A stretch of 64,000 nucleotides of DNA from Lonicera japonica (GCA_021464415.1 CM038465.1:23591839-23655838); one strand, 5' to 3'; positions 10,967-23,406 are shown, counted from the first letter of the stretch. Notes: generated by a model from the sequence alone, not told the origin. Numbers and translations are program-made.

Positions 10967-12523
10967 TGTTGGTCGGAAAACAACTCTAGAGGAGGGGTGA
11001 ATAGGGTTTTAAAAACTAAATGCGGAATTAAAACGTTTTTTAAAATATTTAAGCAAACCAACTTAGCTAAGCAACAATATCAAGCAAATAATAAATTTCA
11101 AGTAATCAATCACAAGATAAGAAAATAAGCAATCTCAAAATGCAAGCAATAATATAGCAATAAAAAGAGAGCTTGTGTTAGAGAGATTGAACCAATTTGA
11201 AGCTCAAGACTTTTTGTCCTCACGGTTCGGTTTCTTCAACCATACGTCCGCGCTCGGTTAGTTCCCCGACAATTTCCACTATTCAATCTTCTTCGGGTGA
11301 AGAACAAACCTCAATACAAATGTTGTTATGCACGCAACACTCACAATGTAGTTATACACACTACACTTCTCACAAGATATGCTTTCTTGCTCTACAAAGA
11401 GGCAAACTCTCTTTTGAAATGAAGAATGAATTGTTTGTGGTGATACACACCAATACAATAACTCTCAAGTGTATTTGAAGATTACAAATGAAGCTCACAC
11501 TAGAGTTATCAAGATTGATAAAAAATACATAGCTCAAAAGATGAAAGATTAATCAAAATGTGTTCTTGAATCTTTGTATATTTGAATATATGAATAATAG
11601 AGTATTATAATGATTCAAGGTATGTTAAAACATGTCTAAGACATCATATTTATAGCTCACAAAATCATATGGCCGTTGGGGATGATTAAGAAAGGTTATG
11701 GGTCAAAGTTATACATTTTTAAACTTTCCAACAGCTAGTTTTGACAAAACATTCAAATTTGTTTTGATAATTTTTCCCAATTAGATAGTTGGATCATTCT
11801 CAAATTTTAGTCAAAAGTGCCAAGAGATGTTTTCTAACTACTGTAAAAAATTTAAAATTATCGGAGTTCGGGAAAGCCTCCATTTTACCGTTAGATCAAA
11901 ACTGGGCAAAAATTGAGCTAATTTTAAATGTAAAATAAAAATATTTTTGCAATTTAACAATTTAGTTCCAAATAAAATTCCAATGATTTTTGAACCTCAA
12001 AGATATGTTTCTAAGATACCTATTTTTATTAGAGCTTAAAATATGATCATTTAAAATTAATATGAATTTATTTTGAAACTTGGTCTTTGTAAAATGATGT
12101 TTTTCAAATAAATTCAATTTCAAGCTTGTTTGAATCAATCTTTTAAAAGATGCATGAATATGTTTGAGCTATAAGAATTTGATCAATGAAGTAACTTTAC
12201 ATAAATCTTAAGCACTCACTCAATTACTAAATTAACGAGTCTTCGAATGCTTTGATTTGTTTCTTCGGATTAATCTTCATTTGAAACTTTTTCCTTGAAG
12301 CTTTTCATATAGTCTTTTGATCATTTGTGCTTCATGATTTGCATTGAGAGATTTGATCTTCCTTGTCTTGTCCAATGATCGAATAGTGAAAGAGTGATCC
12401 TTGTCATGGTTTTCTTGAATTTTCCAAGTAAATGAACTATATACTTATATCAAGAAACATATTAAATTACACATGATTGATTTATTGTTATTATGAAAAT
12501 AAGATTAAGACCTTATGTCAACA
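10967..12523 (-). mobile_element. SIRE-type Copia solo LTR (1557 bp), target duplication CAGTA
   Basis: Begins TGTTGGTCGG and ends CTTATGTCAACA on the plus strand, flanked by CAGTA at 10962-10966 and 12524-12528. It is the reverse complement, with divergence, of the 3' LTR at 33302-34847. Shared landmarks include the CTAGAGGAGGGGTGAATAGG end and the CCCGAAGAAGATTGAATAGT region. No internal domain remains. The reading frame at 11197-11478 is only the antisense of LTR sequence. Confidence 0.92.
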
Positions 12524-12528
12524 CAGTA

Positions 12529-13130
12529 TATGCGTTAAATTCATGCATGGGTTTTGTGTAAAATTTTACGTATTTCAAAATAAAAACAATAAAAGGAAAA
12601 TATACAGTGAATTTGTCCCAATTAGATAGCAAAATATACAGTGAATTTATCACGCAAGATTTTTTTACCTCATTTCTAGATAATTTAATACCATTTCCCA
12701 TTTCTTGCTTGACCTTCACTTTCTTCTTCTCCTGAAAATCCATAATTGAGCACCCTTATCCGAAAAAAGCCAACTAGCACCCACCATCTATGAATTCAAT
12801 TCGGAAGATGCAGCTTGGTTGAAATTTGGGCTGCATATATATATATATATATATATATCATGTCCCCTTTAGGAACCAATTTTTTACTCTTTAATATGTA
12901 GTGCTAACATGTGTCTTGAGTACACGTAATAAAAATCTAAATATAAAAAGAACAAAAATACAAAATGCATTAAATGATGCATAAATTCTCATGCAAGATC
13001 TAATTCTTTTTATTTATAGTAGATTTAACATGTGCCCGTAGGACACATATTATCACTACCCAATATATATTAACCATATTGTTAAATCGACGATATCTTT
13101 GTCATATTATAATTGAGGAAGCATAAATTT
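12529..13130. other. Non-coding stretch with an (AT)n tract at about 12834-12858
   Basis: No gene or element end recognised. The (AT)n microsatellite is the only distinct feature. Confidence 0.5.
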
Positions 13131-13769
13131 TGTTACAATAAGAATGGGCTCACCCTGCACTTTGGAGGCCCATGCGTTGGGTATGGCCTGTTGACCTAGT
13201 GATGAAAGGGTCAAGGAGAGGAACTTGTAAAGGTGACATCAGCGCTGCGCCGAGTAAAATGGAACTTAGTCGACTTCATCAAGAGATACGCCACGTAACC
13301 AACACGTGAAAAGGCACAAGGAAAATGTGTGGGGAGAATATTACTAAATCATACAGACCACTAACAGAATCATCCTGGTCCACACTGAATAGTGGCAGTT
13401 GTGTGATGACAAAATTTGTTAGATATAGATAAAGGAAAAGTGATGTAGTGTTATCCAAGCCTTACCCTCTTTAGTCATTCTACTACTAACTCTAATAAGC
13501 ATTTGTAACCCTAATTTTATACGTATAAATATAAAAGGGATAGCTCAAAAAAGGGATTCCCACCTTTGAATTCTCATAATCCTAGTGTAGGAAGAGAGAG
13601 TCGGTAGCTTGTCTTCTTCATTGTAAACAACCTTGAGAGCTAAATAACATCTACACACAAAGGATGGAGGTACTCTAGGCCTACTATCCATTGGTTAGGG
13701 GAACCATCTTCAAACAAAAATCACTTGTCCATCCTTACACCATTTACTATTCCATTGAACCCATTAACA
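13131..13769 (+). mobile_element. LTR-like block (possible solo LTR, 639 bp)
   Basis: Starts TGTTACAATAAG and ends CCCATTAACA, giving the TGTTA...TAACA ends typical of LTRs. It has a TATA-like TATAAATATAAAAGGG near 13525-13540 and an R/U5-like tail with a GGGGAACCATC motif near 13698. The adjoining five bases do not match (AATTT versus ACTAA), so either the ends are misjudged or the element recombined. No coding region and no primer-binding site are seen. Confidence 0.4.
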
Positions 13770-15179
13770 ACTAATCTTCATTGTGGGTTGGGCCCAAGTT
13801 TTTAGTCACTTATAATAATATTAATTTATGAGAACATAATATCTCTATATTATATATATATAATAGCAACCCTGAAAATTATTTATTGATCGCACTTTCC
13901 ATTTTAAACTAATTGTTCATAATATAGTTTTTATTTTGTTCTGATGTTTTATATGGTGAGGTCTTTCTGATTATTTACTCAAAATACCTTTATAAGTTGT
14001 GACCATCCAAAGGCTTTTGGTTTCCATTTTTGGAAAACTTTCTTTCAGATGACAAACTGCTTCAAGTAGGTGGGGCAGAACCCTCAAATTATTAACTATT
14101 TCAACGTCATGACTCACGAGAGAACACATTTGAAGCATGGGCCTGGGTGTACTCATTTCTTAATAAGACCATCTAATATGTCTATCTAAATGTGCTAGAT
14201 ATATATGGAATTTTTTCATACATGCATATTATGTTTACTAATTTGGCCTTTTGATAAGGTAAATAGAAGATTTTTTTTTTAATAATATTTATTGGGGATA
14301 ATAACGAGATGTTCATATTTTTTTTTAAGTATATCATTTTAACTATTAGGATTTACAATGCCCGTTGTTAGGCGTTAAATTGATATTTAGCAAACTTATG
14401 CCAAGTGGCAATTGTAGGGCAGATGATTTTGTGTTTACCTTAATTTCATGTTATAGAATTGAAATTGGGGTATAGTTTTGAAATTCCGTTGTTTGCATGA
14501 CCAAAAGATGAGTGATTTGGACTGTTGCATAAGTCTTTACTCAAAGGTGTATTTGAGATAGAAGATGAAAAATGATTAAAACACTACTATTTTTTTATGA
14601 AAAGTTGAAAAAAAAGATGAGTGATTTGGTGAAAATGTTATGTTATTTTTTTTTCTTTTAGATCAAATCCTAATTTAAGTTCAACACTTCAAAACATTTT
14701 TTTCTAATATATTTTGATCTTGCTTATGGGTGTATTCATCTTTTGTTCTACCTTTGGTTGATGTGCATGCAGTTGTACAGTTTAGTTGTTTGATCTATTT
14801 TCAAATTCTACCTACCATATATATATATATAGTTCTATGTGAAATTATCATTTTAGGTTTTAGGAATGAACAAAAATTTGAACTAAATGAAAACTAAGAG
14901 TTGAATATACATATACACACATTTAAATACTTAGATAACTATAACAACTATATATCTAAATACACAAAAAGAAAGGGGAATCGAATGATGCAGAGTGATG
15001 GTGGTACCATATGTTAAGTGATAAGCGATAAGATAGCACAATTTAAGTGAACACCAATACATACAAGTAGCCTATAATTATATGAATTATAATTTCGTTC
15101 CCAGGATGATCAAAATAATTATACTCGTGTACATGTTTTGATTCTTCAGAAGTCAAGCCATGGTGAAAGGAATCCTACA
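13770..15179. other. Non-coding AT-rich stretch
   Basis: No gene that I can support. A 61-codon minus-strand frame at 13971-14156 has a less AT-rich, gene-like composition but no family resemblance I recognise. Confidence 0.4.
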
Positions 15180-15950
15180 TGTACAACAAACTAACATATT
15201 TGTAACTAGGGTATACCCATGCAATCCGATACATTGAAACAAATATGATTCGATAATATAATAAAAAAGAGTAATATGTGATAAATATAAATCGACAAAT
15301 ATCAATCAATCTATTTTGAGCGCATTTTCTAATATAGTCTAACATTTTGAATAACTAATGGGTTAATATATTTTCATACTAGAAAAACTAAAACCAGACC
15401 GGATTGAACTAACTTGTTTTTAATTTTTTAAAGACACTTTTAAGCATATTTTTGTTCTTATTTTAATCTCAGCAAAATAATTTTTTAAATAATTAAACTC
15501 AAGTCCAGATGTGAAAATAATCCAACCACGTTTATTAGTATCATTTAAAAATAGTCCATAAATTGGATTGATCTACCGTCAACACCTCTATAATATGTCC
15601 TTAAATATTATTAAAAAAATCTTGATTTTTTTACATAATTCTATAGTCAAGATGGATGATTTTGTTTAATTGATCTTGATTAGTACAATTTTAATATTAA
15701 TTTTTTTATTTTAAGTTATGTCATTTTTAATGTAGACAAAATTATTGGTGCGTGAAAGTTCATTGTGTGTATATTATTGGTGTGAGTCTTTTGAATTTGA
15801 TGACATCTTAGTGTGTCTATAAAACTCATCTAAGAGTGTATAAATAATGCACACTATAACATGTGAATTTTTAACCATTAAATTATTATACGTTTTGAAG
15901 AAAGTTTGGTGAAAGATGTTGTTTTATAATATAGATCCGGCCCTTCAAAA
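15180..15950 (+). repeat. Dispersed repeat R, copy 0
   Basis: Shares ordered blocks with 45390-45990 and with the split copy at 54810-55040 plus 57600-57840: GGTATACCCATGC, CAAATATCAATCA, ATTTTCATACT, AGACCGGATTGAACTAACTTG, then TGTGTATATTATTGGTGTGA and AATGCACACTATAACATG. No coding capacity. The class of element is unknown. Confidence 0.7.
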
Positions 15951-16963
15951 TGTTTTATTTAACGTAATTAAAATTAAAATTTGTCACAACCTGATAATAA
16001 TGCTATTTCTCTTTAGGCAATTTTGTACTGAAGCTTGGTAATTAATTGGTTGGGTGTGATCTTTGTAAGGATTATAAGGCTATTTGTCTTTAGTTGAAAA
16101 TATTAAATTTTAAAATGATCAGGAGAGAAATGTTTTAATTAGAATGTAACTGATCATGAGTGAAATGGGCAATAACCTACTACTCGACATCCTTAAACAC
16201 ATGTTTTGTATTATAATTTGTCCGTGAAAAGAAAAAAAAATGAGTACAAATATAAAATATGAAATTACAACTTTTATTCTAAATGATTAAATTAAGCCCT
16301 TTGAGTTCCTTAATCAACATCATACATGCCCAATCGTAGTGGCCCGCCAGCACTACAAATGCAAGAAGTAAGCACAGCTCTTTGTTAATATTTATTTGGC
16401 ACAAATGTCAAATTTATGAATTTTTGTTTTAATATATTAATTTTTATCAAGTAAAAGTAAAACAAATAATAAAATTAAATATATTTGTGAAATACAAACA
16501 ATCAGCTTAGCCTATCGAGTTGAGTGGAGGTAAACATGCATGCTTTTAGGTCTATTAAAAGTAATCTTAATTTATTTTTTTTGACTAAAACCGTGTGTAT
16601 TAGATTGAGCCATTATGATTATTTGCTAAATGAAGAAAATAAGAATATCTTTTTCTTAAAAATAATTGTTGCATTAAAGTAATATATAGTATGCCTTATC
16701 ATGGTTTAACGAAAGAGTTTAAAAAGGTATCATGAAAAAAATACAAAATAATACTCCCAAGACATTTTTTTTAAGTTACACATTTTATAAGAAAATAAAA
16801 TTATTTTCAACAAAATTATGTTAATAAAATGAAACGTAACTATTATCGAAAAATTGGGCCAAAAGGAACTCATTAAAAAAAATTATAATTAATACGAAAA
16901 TATCAATTTAAGATAGGAATTTTTATGCGTCTCTTTTTACCGCAAATATCATATTAAGATACT
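15951..16963. other. Non-coding AT-rich stretch
   Basis: I see no gene, no element ends and no strong repeat here. Confidence 0.5.
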
Positions 16964-17404
16964 AATTGCTCTATCACATTATAGAAAATAAATTAAATAT
17001 AAAACTATCACTTGCTTCGTTTTTTATAGGAAGAAGTATATTTAAGACATATATCTTATTTATTTAACCTAACTTAACTATAATTTAGCCACCCATTCCA
17101 TGCACTGAATCCACAAATAAAAACATACAATCTTATATTTTGGAAAGAAAGAGAGGCAGAGAGAGTAGTAGCTTATTATTGCACTTCTTTGCTAAAAACA
17201 GAAAAGGCTTCACATGGGCTTGTGCTCTTCCATCATTATCTCTACCGTTATTATAAGTGGTAATTTGAATTGCTCTATCACATTATAGAAAATAAATTAA
17301 ATATAAAACTATAGTTTGCTTCATCTTTCACAGGAAGAAGTATATCTAAGGCAGGTATTTCATTTATTTAACCTAACTTAACTGTAATTTAGCCACCCAT
17401 GTCA
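16964..17404 (+). repeat. Direct duplication of about 138 bp, units 304 bp apart
   Basis: Units at 16964-17102 and 17268-17404 both run from AATTGCTCTATCACATTA to TTTAGCCACCCAT with modest divergence. The spacer between them is unique. Confidence 0.85.
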
Positions 17405-18128
17405 TGGATTTGGCTCCTCTAAAGTGGCCAATTTGACATTAACGGTACAGTGGAACATTATAGACGGTTTAATTGGCTAGATACGAGTAAACACCGTTCA
17501 TTCTTCTCCTTTAAGGTTTCTCGCTTCTTCTTCTTCTTCTTCTTTATCACTTACAAGATTTCTCTCTCCTATCTTTGTACAAATTTAAAAATTTTATTTC
17601 TTGTATCTATTGTTTTTTAATGTGCATTTCTTTTTATCTTTATTGGATTCATTGGAAAACACAAAAATTCTCTTCAAAAAAATAATTAATTGTCCTACAA
17701 ACAAAAAAAAAAGATCAAAAATTGGGACTAATAAAAAAGGTAGAAGAATTATTTGTTTTTTTCCTAGAAACATAACCCAACAAAAAATAGGGACTGTCAT
17801 GAATTAATTTTTCCTTCATTACTTACTGTCCTTTGATAATTGTGTTTTATAATACGATAATGAATTAACGAAGAAAAATATAAAATCGATAATGCTAATT
17901 TCTGTAGTAGAAGTAATTTTGAAATAGCAATTTTCATTATTCAATCATATGACTCTGTCTCTCTCGTTTGGTGAACTTTCACTGTCACATGGACATATGG
18001 CTCTAAAATAAGATTAAAAATTAAAGGGTTGCATAATTTTCCATTTCCATTAATAAGGGTTTTTTAAGATCAAGTTAATTTTATTTTTTTTAAATGAGGT
18101 TCACAATTAATTATTTTTTTCAAATGAT
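17405..18128. other. Non-coding stretch
   Basis: Contains a (TTC)n-rich patch near 17525-17545. The two overlapping 68-codon frames near 17594-17807 lie on opposite strands of the same AT-rich DNA and look like chance. Confidence 0.5.
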
Positions 18129-18133
18129 ATAGT

Positions 18134-18343
18134 TATTAGAATATATAGATATGGTAGAATATGGTAGAATATATAGATATGGTATATGTATAAATGGTAT
18201 AGTTGACTACCACCATAATTCCTAGAATCGTGGGATATTATCTTCGTTTCCATGTACAGCTCATTCAATCCCTATTTAAGGGACATTTGTATTCATTCAA
18301 CAATAACAATTAATTCTCTCATCTCTCTCTCTTATTATTAACA
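18134..18343 (+). repeat. 5' LTR of the Copia element
   Basis: 210 bp, TATTAGAATATA to TTATTAACA. It contains a TATTTAAGGG TATA-like box near 18272 and a CT-rich end. It carries a short internal duplication (GAATATGGTA region) not in the 3' LTR. Confidence 0.93.
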
Positions 18344-18356
18344 TGGTGTCAGAGGG
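18344..18356 (+). other. Primer-binding site
   Basis: TGGTGTCAGAGG directly follows the 5' LTR. The usual Copia site complementary to initiator tRNA-Met is TGGTATCAGAGC, so this one has changes at positions 5 and 12. Confidence 0.85.
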
Positions 18357-18927
18357 AAATCCAACCACAAAAACCTAGCCGTCCCACCACCACCACACAA
18401 ACAACCCACATATCACCCTACAACACCATCACATACCCTAAACCTATCCCGCAGCCGCCAACCAGCAGTCATCTCAAATCAAAACCTTCAACCCTACAAC
18501 CAGATCAAACTTCTGCACAATAGTCCATCACATACAGACACTCAATCAAACCAAAAATTACACCAACGTCCTCGTCTCCAAAAGACGATTCCAAATCCGT
18601 TTGAATCATCACCATCAACCACCCCACGCACCCTCACGCGCCACTACAATAAACTGGTCTCCGCAGCGCTTCGTCCACGCGCCTCCACCAGTGCATCAGC
18701 TGCCACGTCAGCCCTAATGCCACATCACACTGCCATGTCACTGTGCCACGTCACACAGACACGTCAGCCCTACCGCCACGTTATCTGCCACGTCAGCCTA
18801 CTGCCACGCCACTCTAACCCGTTGACCAACAGAAATCCTTTCTGGCATTTTTTGACGTTCTGAACACAGCCGCTGCCTCAGAATTTCTAGATTCAATCTC
18901 GATCACTAGGTATTCAATCTTACTTCA

Positions 18928-19905
18928 ATGGCTTCCGACACGACTTCAATAATTGGCTTATCTACAAACGATTCCCCTCTCATCATTCAAACTGAGGGCT
19001 CCTCATTCAATATCGGCCTCCTACTAGATGAGACCAATTATGATATATGGTCTCAACTTATGGAGATGCACATCGCGGAGAAACAGAAATTCTCCTTTAT
19101 CCAAGGTTCTGCCTCAATTCCGAAAGAAGGAACACCGTAGTTCATTAAATGGTACCCCGATAATCAACGAGTCAAACGCTGGCTCTTAATGTCTATGAAA
19201 CCAGAAATCATGAAACGCTACATTCGCATTCCTACGGTACGTGAAATATGGAAATCACTATCTACGGCATTTCATGATGGGGCTGATGAACTACAGGTTT
19301 TTTCTCTTAACCAACGGGCTTTTTCTGCTAAACAGGGTGGGCGATCAATATCTGAATTTTATGGGGAGCTGACAGAAATATTCAGCGAGTTGGACCACCG
19401 TGATAAGGTAATTATGGAAAGTCCTACTGATGTAGAGTTGTACAAAAAGTCAATTCAACGCTTGAGAGTCCACATTTTTCTTACCGGGCTAGATAATGAA
19501 CTTGAACAGATCAGGGGTGAGATTTTGCGAAAGGATCCAGTTCTAGAACTAAAAGAGGTATATGCCCTGGTTTGTCGTGAAGTTCTTTGACGACAAACAA
19601 TGAGCCCCACAACAGACACCGTGGCTATGGTAGTCCGTAATCAAGCCCCTTCCAATTCAAATTGGCGACACTCAGAAAAGCGACCTGGTAACCGGCCAAA
19701 TGACTCTCGGGGCTCCAACTCCAAATACCCTCCATGCTCTGTCTGTGGACTTACCGGAACTCAAAAAAGGGCAGTTATGAAATCATTGGCTATCCTAATT
19801 GGTGGAAGGATTCTCGCAATCGCAAAACAGGTCCAACCACAGAGGGAGGTAACAAACAGGCCTCAGGCTTACTCACCACCACAGGTACATCAGGTATGGC
19901 TTTAA
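18928..19905 (+). pseudogene. Copia gag
   Basis: Starts at the ATG at 18928. It reads as a Copia gag: a region with NYDIWSQLMEMHI near the start, the gag core SLSTAFHDGADE, and a CCHC knuckle region beginning CSVCGLTG near 19735. The frame is cut by TAG at 19138-19140 (CAG expected) and TGA at 19588-19590 (CGA expected). A frameshift inside the zinc knuckle near 19755 destroys its second half in this frame, and the rest (KKGSYEIIGYPNWW) continues in the frame that leads to the protease. Gag would form the particle and bind the RNA. Confidence 0.88.
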
Positions 19906-21063
19906 ATTATGTCTCTGTTTTGAATAATACATGGGTAATTGATTCTGATGCTATTGATCATATGACATCTAATTCAAACATGATTACTCCATTAATTCCA
20001 TCATCTCAGACCTTTGTGTCCACTGCCAATGGTGCCCCAGTTCCTGTAGTAGGAAAAGGATCAGTCAATCTATCAGACACCCTGAACCTAAGCTATGTCC
20101 TAGTAGTACCATCCCTAAATTATAATCTATTATCTGTTGCTCAAATAACTAACGCCTTACACTGTATTGTCATATTTTGGCCTTCTCATTGTGTTTTTAA
20201 GGACATTCAGACGAAGAAGACGATTGGTTGTGGCGTTAGGCGCGGAAAATTGTACTAACTGGACCTAGAGTTGAACAATACATATCGTTTGCACAAAGCC
20301 CTGAACACTAGCACGCCTGAAAAGAAGATTGTCGATGAACTTTGGTTATGGCACCGTCGGTAAGGACACGCATCGTTTGGTTACTTAAATAAACTATTTC
20401 CCAGTTTAATTAATAAAGTTGGCTCTTATGCCTTTCATTGTGAGATTTGTGAACTGGCTAAAAGCCATCGTACTTCATTTAAACCTTCATTAAATAAAAG
20501 TTCATTTCCATTTATGATTATTCATTCTGATGTATGGGGTCCATCTCACATTTATTCTTTAAGTGGTATACGATGGTTTGTCACATTTATTGATGATTGC
20601 ACTCGAATGACGTGGGTTTGTCCCATGAAATCAAAAAGTGAAGTTAGTAGTATGTTCCAAGGATTTCATAAACAGATCCGTACACAGTATAACGCTACCA
20701 TTCAAATTCTCCGCAGTGACAATGGTGGTGAATATATGAGTACAGAGTTACAGGCATTCCTTAAACTTAATGGAATCATTCATCAGACTACATGTCCTTA
20801 TACACCTCAACAGAATGGGGTTGCCAAACAGAAAAATTGTCATCTGTTGAAAATAGTTCGGGCATCATTGATTGGCGCAAACACACCAACCTCATATTGG
20901 GGTGAAGCACTGTCCTCGACTGCCTATTTGGTAAACCGCATTCCCTCTGCTACACTTGATTTTCAGACACCCTTCGAAGTTCTAGCTAAGTTTGTCTCGG
21001 CCCCTGCCGTGTCCAATCTCCCCCCCCCGGGTGTTTGGATGTGTCACATTTGTCCACTTACCA
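19734..21063 (+). pseudogene. Copia protease and integrase
   Basis: The protease motif, normally D-S-G, reads DSD at 19941-19949 (GGT to GAT), which should kill the enzyme. The pre-integrase zinc finger (WLWHRR, then CEICELAKSH) follows, with a stop between at about 20360. The integrase core is open from 20514: HSDVWGP, then SDNGGEY. Thirty-six residues after that second Asp, where the catalytic Glu belongs, there is Lys (20826-20828). The frame shifts at a C-run near 21019-21028, after which the C-terminal domain continues out of frame. Confidence 0.88.
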
Positions 21064-21705
21064 AAGGAACAACGGCATAAGCTTGAACCCCGCGCTCTCA
21101 AGTGCGTCTTTGTCGGGTATGCATCTTCTTAGAAAGGGTATCGGTGTTATCACCCTCCTACACAAAAACTGTACGTCACCATGGATGTTACGTTTCATGA
21201 AGAAACTATGTACTGTGACAAGACTAAACTTCACGGGGAGCAATATAAGGAAGTTCTGTCATTTGGGAATAACAATGAGGAAGAGACAAGCTCAATAAAG
21301 GTAGTTCCAACGTTGACTTCAGGATCACCACCAACAGAGACAACCTAAACACCATTAACCGCAGAGCTAACAGAAACAGCAGAAACCTTTTCAAATGAAG
21401 TTGCGTCGTCTCCATCTCCGCACAACGCAAACAACCAATTGTCCACTTCAAATATCCCTGAAACTGAGGTCTCCCAGGTATCACCTTCTATCCCTATAAA
21501 GAAACTTCCTGACCGAACAAATAAAGGTATACCTAAACCCACATATTACCCTGATTTTACCAGTAAAGCCAAATATCCCATGAGTAATTATGTGTCGTAT
21601 GATCAGTTAACTGCATGTAATAAATCTTTTGTGAATCAATTATCTTTTGTATCTATTCCTAACAGTGTGCAGGAAGCCTTATGTGATTCTAAGTGAAAAT
21701 CAGCA

Positions 21706-23199
21706 ATGGATGAGGAGATGAAATCCTTTTTGAAAAAGGACACATGGGAGTTAACCGAATTACCAGTAGGAAAGAAGAAGGTGGGTTGCAAGTGGGTGTA
21801 CACTGTGAAATTTAAAGCAGATGGTACAATCGAAAGATTCAAGGCGAGACTAGTTGCAAAAGGCTACACACAAACACATGGGATTGATTATCTTGAGACA
21901 TTTGCGCCAGTCACAAAAATCAATACGGTGCGAGTGTTACTCTCATTAGCTGCAAATTTGGACTGGCCTCTACAACAGTTTGATGTGAAGAATGCCTTTT
22001 TACATGGGGATTTAGAGGAGGAAGTATATATGGAGTTCCCACCTGGATATAAGATCCCGGTTGAGCGTACAAATAAAGTCTGCAAGTTGAAGAAATCTTT
22101 ATATGGGTTAAAACAATCCCCTAGAGCCTGGTTTGGGAGATTCGCGAGATCAATGCGAAAGTTTGGGTACAGCCAGAGTAATTCTGATCATACTTTATTT
22201 TTGAAAAGGAGCCATGGGAAGATTACGGCTCTTATCGTTTATGTAGATGATATGGTACTCACAGAAAATGAACCTCAAGAACAACAGGCATTGAAGAAGC
22301 TCTTATCTCAGGAGTTTGAGATGAAAGATCTTGGAAACTTAAAGTATTTTCTGGGGATCGAGGTGTCTAGATCATCCAAAGGCATTTTTCTATCTCAGAG
22401 AAAGTATGCCTTAGATTTACTAAATGAAACCGGGATGTCTGCTTGTCAACCATCAGAGACTCCAATGGAGGAAGGATTGAAATTAGAGATCGAAACGGAT
22501 CAAGTACCCGTCGATAGAGGGCGCTATCAGAGATTGGTAGGAAGATTGATGTACCTAGCACATACAAGGCCTGATATATCATATGCATTGAGTATCGTCA
22601 GTCAATTCTTGCATAATCCAGGGGAGAAGCATATGCAGGCAGTTATGAGGATTATCAGTTATCTTCAAGCAGCTCCTGGAAAAGGAATTCTATTCCAGAA
22701 AAATGAGGACATTTTGAGGGTTGAAGGATACGCTGATGCTGATTGGGCAGGTAATATATGTGACAGGAGATCTACTTCAGGGTATTTCACATTTGTAGGA
22801 GGAAACTTGGTTACTTGGAGAAGTAAAAAGCAAAATGTAATATCCCGATCAAGCGCAGAAGCAAAATATCGAGGAATGGCAGTTGGTATACAAGAGTTAT
22901 TGTGGTTGAAACTGCTACTGACAGATCTTGGTTTTCCTCCAACAGAACTCATGATACTATATTGCGACAACAAGGCAGGATGTGATATCGCACACAATCC
23001 AGTTCAACATGATAGAACAAAGCATGTTGAAGTGGATAGGTTCTTCATCAAAGAGAAGTTAGAAGAGAAAGTTATTTATGTTCCTCATGTACGCTCCGAA
23101 TATCAGTTAGCTGACATTCTCACCAAGGCCGTGACAAAGAAGATATTCACCAAGCTAATTAGCAAGTTGGGCATGTTCGATATATGTGTGCCAACTTGA
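21706..23199 (+). CDS. Copia reverse transcriptase-RNase H, open reading frame
   Basis: An unbroken 497-residue frame. RT landmarks are GCKWVYTVKFKADG (about residues 27-40), RFKARLVAKGYTQ, FDVKNAFLHGDLEEEVYM, SLYGLKQSPRAW and the catalytic YVDDM. RNase H follows with GYADADWAG, RRSTSGYFTFVGG, SRSSAEAKYRGMA and a C-terminal LADILTKA. All usual motifs are present. The upstream part of the domain lies in the same frame (21439-21696) but is cut off by TGA at 21694-21696, where TGG is expected, so the ATG at 21706 is just a remaining in-frame Met. It could not be made as a normal Gag-Pol product, because the upstream frames are dead. Reverse transcription and removal of the RNA strand is the family role. 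Confidence 0.93.
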   Translation: MDEEMKSFLKKDTWELTELPVGKKKVGCKWVYTVKFKADGTIERFKARLVAKGYTQTHGIDYLETFAPVTKINTVRVLLSLAANLDWPLQQFDVKNAFLHGDLEEEVYMEFPPGYKIPVERTNKVCKLKKSLYGLKQSPRAWFGRFARSMRKFGYSQSNSDHTLFLKRSHGKITALIVYVDDMVLTENEPQEQQALKKLLSQEFEMKDLGNLKYFLGIEVSRSSKGIFLSQRKYALDLLNETGMSACQPSETPMEEGLKLEIETDQVPVDRGRYQRLVGRLMYLAHTRPDISYALSIVSQFLHNPGEKHMQAVMRIISYLQAAPGKGILFQKNEDILRVEGYADADWAGNICDRRSTSGYFTFVGGNLVTWRSKKQNVISRSSAEAKYRGMAVGIQELLWLKLLLTDLGFPPTELMILYCDNKAGCDIAHNPVQHDRTKHVEVDRFFIKEKLEEKVIYVPHVRSEYQLADILTKAVTKKIFTKLISKLGMFDICVPT

Positions 23200-23206
23200 G
23201 GGGGAG

Positions 23207-23406
23207 TATTAGAATATATAGATATGGTAGTATATATAGATATGGTATATGTATAAATGGTATAGTTGACTACCACCATAATTCCTAGAATTATGGGATA
23301 TTATCGTTGTTTCCATGTACAACTCATTCAATCCCTATTTAAGGGACCTTTGTATTCATTCATCAATATCAATTAATTCTCTCATCTCTCTCTCTTATTA
23401 TTAACA
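23207..23406 (+). repeat. 3' LTR of the Copia element, preceded by a polypurine tract
   Basis: 200 bp, TATTAGAATATA to TTATTAACA. GAGGGGGAG directly before it (23198-23206) is the polypurine tract that would prime the second DNA strand. Confidence 0.93.

Larger units (their letters stand above)
18134..23406 (+). mobile_element. Complete Ty1/copia retrotransposon, target duplication ATAGT
   Basis: A 5273-bp element with LTRs at 18134-18343 and 23207-23406, flanked by ATAGT at 18129-18133 and 23407-23411. Internal order is primer-binding site, gag, protease, integrase, RT, RNase H, then a polypurine tract: the Copia order. The two LTRs differ at about eight positions in 200 by my count, plus a short internal duplication in the 5' LTR, so it is not very recent. 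The coding part is broken by nonsense codons and frameshifts, except for RT-RNase H. Short LTRs fit small-LTR Copia lineages such as Ale or Ivana, but I cannot decide which. Confidence 0.95.

Noticed and set aside
11197..11478. A 93-codon frame conserved between the solo LTR and 34347-34628
   Set aside because: It is the antisense of homologous LTR sequence. The two copies differ mostly at amino-acid-changing places, so there is no sign of protein constraint.
13971..14156. A 61-codon minus-strand frame with gene-like composition
   Set aside because: No domain or family recognised and no adjoining exon visible. Could be a gene fragment but cannot be supported.
17594..17807. Two overlapping 68-codon frames on opposite strands
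   Set aside because: AT-rich, low-complexity products (Lys/Phe/Ile); chance frames.
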